Shown in pieces: positions 16,112 to 23,051 of a stretch of 23,143 nucleotides of DNA. The stretch comes from DASXZH01 sp036502005 (lineage in GTDB: Bacteria; Armatimonadota; Fimbriimonadia; Fimbriimonadales; Fimbriimonadaceae), in contig DASXZH010000085.1 of assembly GCA_036502005.1 (NCBI GenBank), forward strand, positions 1 through 23,143, given 5' to 3'. A program made the translations under genes and the position numbers. Below the pieces are notes generated by a model. The model did no database searches. It saw only the letters and a list, made by a program, of their open reading frames with translations, and was not told the DNA's origin. Position 1 is the stretch's first letter. Each line of letters opens with the position of its first letter.

Positions 16112-18031
16112 ATGAAAAGGCTCATTTTGTTAACCTTGTTCCTGGCCCTCTGCCAAACGATGTCTTTTGCCCAACCTGCAAACGGCGGGACCCGAAGACC
16201 ACCCCCGGCGTTCGTGAAAATGAGGGCCGCCAAAGCCGATGAGGAATCAACCCTATATAATAAGGTCGAGTATCGCATCCCCATGCGAGATGGTATTCAT
16301 CTTTATTGCGCCGTCTATGTGCCTAAGACAGCGGATGGTCACTCGCCAATTCTCATGCAGCGCAGCCCCTATGGTTCTGGCCCGTACGGCGCTGATAAGT
16401 TTCGCCCGTTTCCGGGCTCACATAAGTTCATCGAGAACAAATACGTTTTCGCCTTTGAAGATGTGCGGGGTAAGTATGAATCCGACGGCCAGTTTATGGA
16501 TGTTCGCCCGGAAGACGGCGCCAAAGAGCACCCGAACGACATCGATGAATCGACAGACACGTACGACACCATCGATTATCTAATCAAAAATGTGCCCGGC
16601 AACAACGGCAGCGTTGGCATTTTCGGCATTTCCTATCCGGGTTTTTACACCGCTTGCGCAGGTATCAATTCCCATCCGGCCCTTAAGGCCATTTCCCCCC
16701 AGGCTCCTGTTTCTGAGTGGTTTAAGGGAGACGATTTCCACCACAATGGCGCGTTTTTTGTGGAAGACGCCTTTAACTTCTACCTCTGGTTTGGGCAAGA
16801 ACGGCCTCTGCGAACGGCGACTCCCTCACCCGGGCCTCGCGTCAACCGAGGAATCAACGGCGAATACGATTTCTTTTTAAGCCACATGCCGCTGTCGAAA
16901 CTGAGCCAGGATTACATGCAAAACCTGGTTTTTTGGAATCAGATGATGAATCACGGCACCTTCGACGATTTCTGGCAGCGCCGCTCCTCTTTGGCTCATC
17001 TGAAGGATGTGCATTGCGCGGTAATGACGGTAGGTGGGTTTTTCGACGCTGAGGACATGTACGGCGCCCTTCACGTTTTCCAATCGATGCAGCAGCTAAA
17101 CCCAAGCATCGATAACACTATCGTGATGGGCCCTTGGTTCCATGGCGGTTGGGCCGGTGGAGAAGGCCAAACATTTGGCGATATCGATTTTGGACAAGAT
17201 CCCGGCGCTTATTATAGGGACCAAGTCGAGTTTCCCTTTTTTGACCACTATCTAAGAGGCGCGCCTAAGCCGGATCTTCCCAAGGCACTCATGTTTGAAA
17301 CGGGTTCCAACAAGTGGGACCGTTTTGACAAGTGGCCGCCGAAAGTGAACCACAAAAACCTTTACCTTCAGGCCGAAAAAGGGCTTGCTTGGAGTAAGCC
17401 GAGCCAATCCGGCGAGGCCGCAGATTCATACGTGAGCGACCCCACTCATCCCGACAGCTTCACGGCCGAACCAATATTTGATCGGCCGCGCGAATACATG
17501 ATCGCCGACCAGCGTTTCAACGAAAGCAAATCAGATGTGTTGACCTACGAAACCCAGCCCCTAAAATCGGATTTAACCGTCGCCGGTCCCCTTCAGGCCA
17601 ACCTATTCGTAACGACAACCGGCACTGATTCCGACTTCGTGGTGAAGGTGATCGATGTTTTGCCGCCAGACGCTCCTGATAACACAATTCAGGGAAAAAC
17701 CGTGAAAATGTCCAACTACGAGATGCTCCTCAGGGGCGATATATTCAGAGGTAAGTTCAGGAACAGCTTCACTACGCCGGAGGCCTTTACACCGGGAAAA
17801 GTGACGCCCCTAAACTTCACACTTAACGACGTTTGCCATACCTTCAAGGCTGGCCATCGAATCATGGTCCAGGTTCAAAGCAGTTGGTTTCCGCTCGTGG
17901 ACATCAATCCCAATAAGTTCATGGATATCTATCACGCGATGCCGGATGACTTTCAGAAAGCGACGATACAGATTGTAAGGAGTTCCAAATATCCGTCCCA
18001 CATCGATTTCGGCGTGCTCCAGGCCGGGTGA
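16112..18031 (+). CDS. CocE/NonD family secreted hydrolase
   Basis: A 639-residue alpha/beta hydrolase of the X-Pro dipeptidyl-peptidase S15/CocE-NonD family, which hydrolyses esters, acyl amides or peptides. A signal peptide (about 1-20, cleavage after SFA) implies export. The nucleophile Ser174 lies in GISYPGFY, the acid is probably the Asp in GGFFDAEDMYG, and the His lies in MGPWFHGGW; all three are present. The core domain runs about 50-420, and the C-terminal jelly-roll domain (about 430-635) has LTVAGPLQANLFVTT and the FKAGHRIMVQVQSSWFP segment. No ribosome site precedes the ATG, and the gap to ispE is only 33 bases, so its promoter must overlap the ispE 5' end. The substrate cannot be told. 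Confidence 0.92.
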   Translation: MKRLILLTLFLALCQTMSFAQPANGGTRRPPPAFVKMRAAKADEESTLYNKVEYRIPMRDGIHLYCAVYVPKTADGHSPILMQRSPYGSGPYGADKFRPFPGSHKFIENKYVFAFEDVRGKYESDGQFMDVRPEDGAKEHPNDIDESTDTYDTIDYLIKNVPGNNGSVGIFGISYPGFYTACAGINSHPALKAISPQAPVSEWFKGDDFHHNGAFFVEDAFNFYLWFGQERPLRTATPSPGPRVNRGINGEYDFFLSHMPLSKLSQDYMQNLVFWNQMMNHGTFDDFWQRRSSLAHLKDVHCAVMTVGGFFDAEDMYGALHVFQSMQQLNPSIDNTIVMGPWFHGGWAGGEGQTFGDIDFGQDPGAYYRDQVEFPFFDHYLRGAPKPDLPKALMFETGSNKWDRFDKWPPKVNHKNLYLQAEKGLAWSKPSQSGEAADSYVSDPTHPDSFTAEPIFDRPREYMIADQRFNESKSDVLTYETQPLKSDLTVAGPLQANLFVTTTGTDSDFVVKVIDVLPPDAPDNTIQGKTVKMSNYEMLLRGDIFRGKFRNSFTTPEAFTPGKVTPLNFTLNDVCHTFKAGHRIMVQVQSSWFPLVDINPNKFMDIYHAMPDDFQKATIQIVRSSKYPSHIDFGVLQAG

Positions 18032-18092
18032 CCCCATACAAAAACGAAAGCCCACTTTGGGACGTCGAACCCTTGGAGCGTCATCGAGTTCC

Positions 18093-18127
18093 CACCTATC
18101 ACCTATCACCTATCACCTATCACTTCT
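18093..18127 (+). repeat. Heptamer tandem repeat CACCTAT
   Basis: Four exact copies of CACCTAT (18093-18120) are followed by a decayed copy CACTTCT (18121-18127) and CACC directly before the ATG at 18132. It fills the place of the ribosome site of the next gene. Confidence 0.9.
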
Positions 18128-18131
18128 CACC

Positions 18132-18671
18132 ATGCTAAAACTCAACTTTAAGCTAATCGCTATCGCGGCCGCTGTATGTTCGTGTGCCGCCGCCAATGCG
18201 CAGGCCCCAATCCAAATCTTCACTCAAATTTTGGGCACATGGGTCGGGACGGTCAAATTTAACACGGCACACTCCGCACTTCAAACGCCAGCGGACGCCA
18301 GCGTAAAGGTGACCACCGCTGTAAAAGGGCATTACATTGAGTTCGAGCGTGTGCTCTTCTTGCCGGGCGGAGCGGACGAATCCCTCAGCCTTCTAACCTT
18401 CGATCCGGTCGGAAGGCAATATGAAATGTGGAGTTACAATGAGCACACGCCGGGAGCTCGTATGCTTTCTGGCAATTTCGATGATAAGCATCAATATTTG
18501 ACCCTCACGAGCCCGGGCATTTTGGAATCCGGAAGCACGGTGGCCTACAAGGAGATTTTCCACATTGAATCCCCGGAAAAGTTCACCCTCGAATACGATA
18601 TCCGGCTAAACGATAAGTGGCAGGAAGATTTTACGATAACATTTACTCGCAAAGTGGAAGTAAAGAAATAG
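18132..18671 (+). CDS. Small secreted protein, DUF1579-like
   Basis: A 179-residue protein with a clear signal peptide (LIAIAAAVCSCAAANAQA). The mature part begins with ILGTWVGTVKF and has alternating strands such as GHYIEFERVLFLPGGADES, LLTFDPVGRQYEMWSYNEH, RMLSGNFDDKHQYLTLTSP, which resembles the beta-rich DUF1579/lipocalin-like families; the assignment is tentative. The start at 18132 is chosen for the signal peptide; a longer reading through the heptamer repeat is unlikely. It follows the CocE-type gene by 100 bases in the same direction and may be cotranscribed. No ribosome site is visible because the upstream bases are the repeat array. Confidence 0.75.
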   Translation: MLKLNFKLIAIAAAVCSCAAANAQAPIQIFTQILGTWVGTVKFNTAHSALQTPADASVKVTTAVKGHYIEFERVLFLPGGADESLSLLTFDPVGRQYEMWSYNEHTPGARMLSGNFDDKHQYLTLTSPGILESGSTVAYKEIFHIESPEKFTLEYDIRLNDKWQEDFTITFTRKVEVKK

Positions 18672-18949
18672 CAAAAAGCGAGGCCAGACTTCGCGCTCTC
18701 CCCTTGCGTCGCCTGATCCTCGCAGTTCGTTATTAATATGATGACCCAGATTGGGCAATGTGCCAAGTCGCAAAATCCATTGACATAATCTGAAACCTAC
18801 CTGTGTCTGAGATTAGAATCATCCTAAGACACTGGTCGTAAGCGACATTTTGTTTTTCCAAGATCGAAGTTTTCGTTTTGAAGCATTTCTCCCGAGAGAG
18901 GCATAGGTGTTAAGGTAAACACCCCACTGTCGCCGGAAGCTCCCCGCCC
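18672..18949. other. Intergenic stretch without genes
   Basis: I see no gene here. A perfect -35-like TTGACA lies at 18780-18785 but lacks a matching -10 at the right distance. A weak inverted pair GTGTCT/AGACAC brackets a 20-base loop around 18805-18835, and GGTGTT/AACACC forms a small hairpin near 18906-18923. Confidence 0.5.
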
Positions 18950-18998
18950 CTCTCGGGCGGAGGGGCCGGTGAGTCCGCGAACCGGGGGAGGTCCCGAG
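18950..18998. repeat. Dispersed intergenic repeat, second copy
   Basis: Bases 18967-18986 are identical to the reverse complement of 52-71, and similarity extends over about 45 bases with a few changes. The left part forms a stable hairpin (CCGCCC/GGGCGG around 18944-18960). Both copies lie between genes. Confidence 0.75.
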
Positions 18999-19087
18999 GA
19001 AACAACCTCGGAAATCCGAAGCGAAGCCTGAATTTAAAGTTTATGCCCCCGAGAGAGGCTCGAGTCGCCAGCTTGGACATCTTCCGG

Positions 19088-19143
19088 AAATCAAAAATCG
19101 CAAACCAAAAACCAAAAATCAAAAATCAAAAATCAAAAATCCT
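19088..19143 (+). repeat. Heptamer tandem repeat AAATCAA
   Basis: Eight consecutive heptamers with consensus AAATCAA (variants AAATCGC, AAACCAA, AAATCCT) end three bases before the tgt start codon. The last unit merges into TCCTCC, so the array occupies the leader of the gene. Confidence 0.9.
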
Positions 19144-19145
19144 CC

Positions 19146-20243
19146 ATGTCCGTAACCTTTGAACTTCTCTCAACCTGCCCCAAAACCGGCGCCCGCCGGG
19201 GGCGTCTCCACACCCCTCATGGCGCGGTTGAAACTCCGGCGTTCATGCCGGTCGGCACTCAAGGAACGGTCAAAACTGTCTCATCCGAAGAGCTAGAGGA
19301 GTTGGGCTTTCAACAAATCCTATCCAACACCTATCATTTAGCCCTTCGCCCCACAAGCGAGAGGATCCAGCGTCTGGGGGGATTGCATCATTTCATGAGT
19401 TGGAAAGGCTCCATCCTTACCGATTCCGGTGGCTACCAAGTCATGAGCCTTTCCAAGATGCGAGAGATCGACGACGAAGGCGTTCGATTCCGCTCGCACT
19501 TAGATGGCAGCGCCATGTTCATGTCTCCGGAACGATCCATAGAGATCCAGGGGCAACTTGGAGTTGATATAAGCATGGTGCTGGATGAGTGCGCCCCCTA
19601 TCCCAGCCCGCGAGACGATGTCGCCAAAGCGATGCAACGCACCCACGCTTGGGCAGCTCGCTGCCTGGCAGCAAAAAAAGAAGACCAGGCTGTTTTTGGC
19701 ATCGTCCAGGGGGGCATTTTCGAGGATCTCCGCCGTGAATCCGCTGCCGCCATCAGCGAAATGCCCTTCAATGGGATCGCGATCGGCGGTGTCAGCGTGG
19801 GCGAACCCACAGAGTTACAGTATCCAGTGGTGCAGCTTACAGCTCCGCTTCTGCCCGCCAACAAGGTTCGATATCTCATGGGAGTCGGCCATCCAAAGGA
19901 CATCCTCCACGCCGTGAGTTGCGGAGTCGATTTATTCGATTGTGTTTTGCCAACTCGCATGGCCCGGCATCACGCCCTTTATACGCTCCAGGGACGCGTG
20001 AACATCAGTGGGGCAAAGTGGGAGGAACACGACGGGCCCCCCGACCCCGAAAGCGTATTTCCACAAACTGAGCGTTACAGTGCCGCCTATATGCGCCACT
20101 TATTTAAGGCAGGCGAATCGCTGGGGCCCAGATTGGCTACCCTTCACAACCTCGCCTTCTACGCCCGCTTGATGCGGGAGATTCGAGAGGCGATTGAGCA
20201 GGGATCTTGGCAAGATTTAAGCGAGCGTTACGCTAGAGCGTAA
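19146..20243 (+). CDS. tgt: tRNA-guanine transglycosylase (queuine/preQ1), zinc site lost
   Basis: A 365-residue TIM-barrel enzyme that swaps guanine-34 for preQ1 in tRNAs with GUN anticodons (queuosine pathway, cytoplasm). Base-exchange residues are intact: LTDSGGYQV (Asp93), VLDECAPYP (Asp147), VFGIVQGGIF, GGVSVGEP and the nucleophile Asp265 in FDCVLPTR. Length fits the bacterial family. The canonical zinc site CxCxxC...His is broken: the aligned positions are Ser303, Phe305 and Thr308 (PESVFPQTERYSAAYMRHL), while the His (His334 in ATLHNL) remains at the usual 26-residue spacing from position 308. No frameshift is seen. No other queuosine gene is in the window. The ATG at 19146 follows a heptamer array rather than a normal ribosome site. 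Confidence 0.93.
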   Translation: MSVTFELLSTCPKTGARRGRLHTPHGAVETPAFMPVGTQGTVKTVSSEELEELGFQQILSNTYHLALRPTSERIQRLGGLHHFMSWKGSILTDSGGYQVMSLSKMREIDDEGVRFRSHLDGSAMFMSPERSIEIQGQLGVDISMVLDECAPYPSPRDDVAKAMQRTHAWAARCLAAKKEDQAVFGIVQGGIFEDLRRESAAAISEMPFNGIAIGGVSVGEPTELQYPVVQLTAPLLPANKVRYLMGVGHPKDILHAVSCGVDLFDCVLPTRMARHHALYTLQGRVNISGAKWEEHDGPPDPESVFPQTERYSAAYMRHLFKAGESLGPRLATLHNLAFYARLMREIREAIEQGSWQDLSERYARA

Positions 20244-20249
20244 AGGTCA

Positions 20250-20302
20250 AATTTGTCATTGCGAGCTTCACAACCCCAAAATTAGTAATTTGTCATTGCG
20301 AG
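20250..20302 (+). repeat. 16-base direct repeat pair
   Basis: AATTTGTCATTGCGAG occurs at 20250-20265 and again at 20287-20302, directly after tgt. GTCATTGCGAG followed further on by GGCAATCC is a common form of dispersed bacterial intergenic repeats. Confidence 0.7.
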
Positions 20303-20593
20303 GAACGACAGCGCGACGAAGTCGCACTGGAGTAACGTGGCAATCCACCTGGTACGCCACGGGTTGGCAAATCCAGAGGCTAGCCCATCAGATCGCAAGG
20401 TCGGCCCGACGATCCGCTGGGCGAAGAAAACCTAAGCGACAACGGGCAATCTCTAACTACGACTCCCGATCCCAAAGGGATCACCGAAGGTAGCCAGTGT
20501 GTCGAAGACCACTGGAGCAGGCCGAAAAACCCTCCGGCACCCTGAAAGGCGTGCAACAAGCTGGTTTACCAAAATCGCCATATTTGCGACTCT
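20303..20593. other. Intergenic repeat debris without genes
   Basis: No credible coding region. A short perfect hairpin GATCCC-AAA-GGGATC lies near 20468-20482. Reading frames crossing this stretch in both directions have no family resemblance and overlap repeats. Confidence 0.5.
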
Positions 20594-20621
20594 GAAGACA
20601 CAAGACACAAGTGACAATCGC
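20594..20621 (-). repeat. Short heptamer array (CAAGACA type)
   Basis: Four consecutive 7-base units GAAGACA, CAAGACA, CAAGTGA, CAATCGC. The last unit is the start of an 11-base inverted repeat with 20800-20810. Confidence 0.6.
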
Positions 20622-20654
20622 AAAATCCTTTCACGACGCTTAGCGCTTACCGGT

Positions 20655-20733
20655 GTCATCCCGAACTCCTTGTGAGGGATCTCTGCGGCTAGGGCTTCGC
20701 CCCCGGGATTCCTCACACGAAGTTCGGAATGAC
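20655..20733. repeat. Long imperfect palindrome
   Basis: The left arm GTCATCCCGAACT...TGTGAGG is mirrored by CCTCACA...AGTTCGGAATGAC at the right, with a few mismatches, around a central loop of about 30 bases. It would fold into a long hairpin in RNA or single-stranded DNA and is of the type of dispersed palindromic intergenic repeats. An 11-base inverted repeat (20615-20625 and 20800-20810) encloses it. Confidence 0.8.
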
Positions 20734-20811
20734 AAAGATCACCAGGTGCTATTGAGGGACGCTGCCGCCACTTCTTAATCGAACATGACATCCAGTGGGT
20801 TTTGCGATTGC

Positions 20812-20888
20812 CTTACAAGGCACAAGACATAACACACAACACATCCGGTTTAACGCACAACGCAAAAGCCACTACGCACAAACCCTAA
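20812..20888 (-). repeat. Degenerate heptamer array, consensus NNCACAA
   Basis: Eleven consecutive 7-base units can be read without a gap: CTTACAA, GGCACAA, GACATAA, CACACAA, CACATCC, GGTTTAA, CGCACAA, CGCAAAA, GCCACTA, CGCACAA, ACCCTAA. The last unit runs into the stop codon of the lipoprotein gene on the minus strand, so the array forms the 3' end of that transcript. Confidence 0.7.
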
Positions 20889-21913
20889 TTCGTCGTCACA
20901 GGACCCATCTTCACAACCTCGAAGTTCGAACCCTGCACAGTCTTCAAAGTGTTCATATCGTTGTCGTTCCAACGCGCATCGGGCGCTCCCGAAATGAACC
21001 AATTCGAGCCGTTATCGGCCACCATCATTCCGTATTTCTTCAACGCAGTCAGGATCACCTGCGCATCTTTGGGGAACGAACTGATATTAAAGTTTGCCTT
21101 CAGCCGAACTCGCATTCCCATCGGTGGCACGTTCGTGCTCGTGTTGCTGCTGGCGAAATGCCTCGCCGGCGCGACGTAACCCTGACGGGTGGTTTGAACA
21201 GTAAATCGTAGGGCGTGGTTGATTGCCCCCGCACTCACTTCGTCATAGCGGACTAAACCTGGGAAAATCGGCAATCCTGCCGCATCGGCCGAAGTCCACC
21301 CAGCGGGGCGAGTTGTGCCTGCCGTAAGGTTAAACAAGGCGCCGGACCCGCACTGCCAGCTTCCGTTACTCTGAGGATAAGAGGACCAGGTCTCGTATAG
21401 CTTCCAGTGATCTCGGTCGATGACCAGTACGTGCCTGTCCCCGCTGGAACTTGCGCCGCCCTCGATCGGGGCATTGGCAGGAATCGGATAAGGGCCAGGG
21501 TCGCTCTCGCTTGCATACTGGAAACTTACCGGGACCAACTTTTGGGTTCCAGCTACCACTATATAAGGAATGCCAAACGGCCCTCCGCCGTAGTTGGCGC
21601 CAAAATCCGGGTGCAAACCCGTGCTCAGTCCAATCGAAGCAATAAGGTTTGCGCTATTGGGATCGACCGCGGCCGTATCGATGGTCGTATTCCAGGGATC
21701 TGAGTTGGGAAACACCTGCTTTCCATGAAGGCTCGCGCCTGGGCCTAGATCGGGAACACCTGCGCCGCCTGTGGTTAATCCGGTGGTAGAACCCGTTGTT
21801 GAACCGCTGGTTGTGCTCGTAAGGCCAGTTGTGCCGTTGCCGCCAGCACCGCCGCCGCTTCCTCCGCATGCGATCGCCACAAACGCCACTCCCAGGATAA
21901 CGAGATACTTCAT
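20885..21913 (-). CDS. Secreted lipoprotein with Thr/Ser/Gly linker
   Basis: A 342-residue lipoprotein from the ATG at 21913 (GAGG six bases upstream): signal YLVILGVAFVA with lipobox AIAC (Cys16), then a low-complexity linker of about 40 Gly/Thr/Ser residues containing repeated STTG. The globular part contains FPNSDPWNTTID, RHVLVIDRDHWKLYETWSS, GWTSADAAGLPIFPGLVRYDEV, INHALRFTVQ and ADNGSNWFISGAPDARWND. I recall similar secreted proteins in Actinobacteria and others but cannot name a function. The conserved Asp, His, Glu and Trp residues could fit a glycan-active fold, which is a guess. It lies 63 bases downstream of the membrane-protein gene and may share its transcript. Confidence 0.8.
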   Translation of the reverse strand: MKYLVILGVAFVAIACGGSGGGAGGNGTTGLTSTTSGSTTGSTTGLTTGGAGVPDLGPGASLHGKQVFPNSDPWNTTIDTAAVDPNSANLIASIGLSTGLHPDFGANYGGGPFGIPYIVVAGTQKLVPVSFQYASESDPGPYPIPANAPIEGGASSSGDRHVLVIDRDHWKLYETWSSYPQSNGSWQCGSGALFNLTAGTTRPAGWTSADAAGLPIFPGLVRYDEVSAGAINHALRFTVQTTRQGYVAPARHFASSNTSTNVPPMGMRVRLKANFNISSFPKDAQVILTALKKYGMMVADNGSNWFISGAPDARWNDNDMNTLKTVQGSNFEVVKMGPVTTN

Positions 21914-21976
21914 ATTCAGCCTCATGCCATTAATCCGCAATGGAGAGACTGGTTTTTGAGCGAGGACAGTTCAGCC

Positions 21977-22843
21977 TTATCGGCCGAATATCTTCCGAGC
22001 CGGCTTAGGCGCAAACGCGCCCTGGATGTAATCCGAGCTGAATCCCTGCGGCACCGCACCAGTCGACGCGTAAACATAAAGCGCCGTGTTGAAAATCCCC
22101 GTCAAAGTTGTAGACAGGATCGCCACACAGATCCAATAGATGACGGCCAGCAAGAACATAGGAACGGCCAAGAAATAGATCCCGCCGACGATAGCTGCGA
22201 TGCCGATACCCAACGGCAACAAACCAATCAGCGTCAAAACGCCCATCGCCATCGAAATCGAGAAGCCGGCGATAACCTGCTCACCCCAAGTGGTCTTAAG
22301 CATGAGACCCGATTTCTTCAAAGCGGCGAAAGGCGCGGCATCTTCAAGAACGATCAGCGGCACCACGAAGTAGGTGATGACCGTCCAGGCCATGCCAAGC
22401 AGCCCTATGACGATCCGGCCAACGATTCCAAACCTTTCGGCCACCAGTCGAAGGATCGATCCCACGGTCGCGGCGATTACAGCCCAAGCGAAAATTTTGC
22501 CAATGTGCTTGGTCGCGTTTTGAAGCCCCTTCTGGTAGGTGGTGGGAATCCCGCTGAGCGAATCGTGCGCGCAGCTAACCAAAGCCGAGTTAAAGAAAAT
22601 CACCACGAAGTAACTGACCAAATAGTAGAGGAATAGAACCACGTAGTAGGTTGGCGGAAGATGTTTGGCATCGACCCCACCATGCAAAGCCCCTGTGCTG
22701 AGGGCCAAGGGAATAAAGAAGCTTAGCGAAACGAAGAGGCTCACAATCCCAGAAACGATCGGGAAAAACATGAGTTGAGGCGTTGCCTTCAGCACCGCGT
22801 AACTTTCCTTCATCAATGCCCAGCTTCTAGCAAATCTTCCCAT
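21977..22843 (-). CDS. Multi-spanning membrane protein, DUF6159-like
   Basis: A 288-residue inner-membrane protein. Hydrophobic segments are visible around PIVSGIVSLFVSLSFFIPLAL, VVLFLYYLVSYFVVIFFNSAL, IFAWAVIAATVGSIL, IVIGLLGMAWTVITYFVVPLIVL, VIAGFSISMAMGVLTLIGLL and a long stretch to the C-terminus, giving about six helices. The opening FARSWALMKESYAVLKATPQL and the VPLIVLEDA motif fit the DUF6159 family, whose function is unknown. The ATG at 22843 is chosen because a promoter lies just upstream; the TTG at 22870 falls between -35 and -10 and is unlikely. Expected to be read on a leaderless mRNA. First gene of a possible pair with the lipoprotein. Confidence 0.85.
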   Translation of the reverse strand: MGRFARSWALMKESYAVLKATPQLMFFPIVSGIVSLFVSLSFFIPLALSTGALHGGVDAKHLPPTYYVVLFLYYLVSYFVVIFFNSALVSCAHDSLSGIPTTYQKGLQNATKHIGKIFAWAVIAATVGSILRLVAERFGIVGRIVIGLLGMAWTVITYFVVPLIVLEDAAPFAALKKSGLMLKTTWGEQVIAGFSISMAMGVLTLIGLLPLGIGIAAIVGGIYFLAVPMFLLAVIYWICVAILSTTLTGIFNTALYVYASTGAVPQGFSSDYIQGAFAPKPARKIFGR

Positions 22844-22851
22844 AGCACTAT

Positions 22852-22880
22852 AGAATAGCAAGTTTCTCAAAGGGAGTCAA
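22852..22880 (-). promoter_or_regulatory. Sigma-70-type promoter, leaderless transcript
   Basis: On the minus strand TTGACT (22875-22880) and TATTCT (22852-22857) are separated by exactly 17 bases. The predicted start lies only a few bases before the ATG at 22843, and no ribosome site is present, so the mRNA would be leaderless or nearly so. Confidence 0.6.
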
Positions 22881-23051
22881 ATGGAATTAGGCCTATTGGC
22901 TGGCTAGGGCTAATAGAACTTAGAACGGAGAATGCAGTTTCCGGATAATTATCAGGCCCAATTCAGAATGCCTCGGCGGCCGAATTCGACGTTAATCCTT
23001 TGAAATCCAGGGTCTACGAGATTTTCTGTGGGTTAGGTCTAATCTTAACCG

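Noticed and set aside
18057..18131. Longer start for the small secreted protein
   Set aside because: It would translate the CACCTAT array and bury the signal peptide inside the protein.
18780..18785. TTGACA as a promoter for tgt
   Set aside because: No -10 box at 15-19 bases downstream, and it lies over 350 bases from the gene.
20290..20493. 67-codon plus-strand frame after tgt
   Set aside because: It begins in a dispersed repeat, is Arg-rich and low in complexity, with no ribosome site.
20453..20791. 112-codon minus-strand frame
   Set aside because: It runs through the long palindrome and heptamer units; its translation is repeat sequence with no domain pattern.
18093..20888. Heptamer arrays as CRISPR
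   Set aside because: Units are seven bases with no spacers and no cas genes nearby.
21956..22636. 226-codon plus-strand frame
   Set aside because: It is the antisense of the membrane protein gene; its composition (Arg, His, Asp, Gln rich) is what antisense of hydrophobic codons gives.
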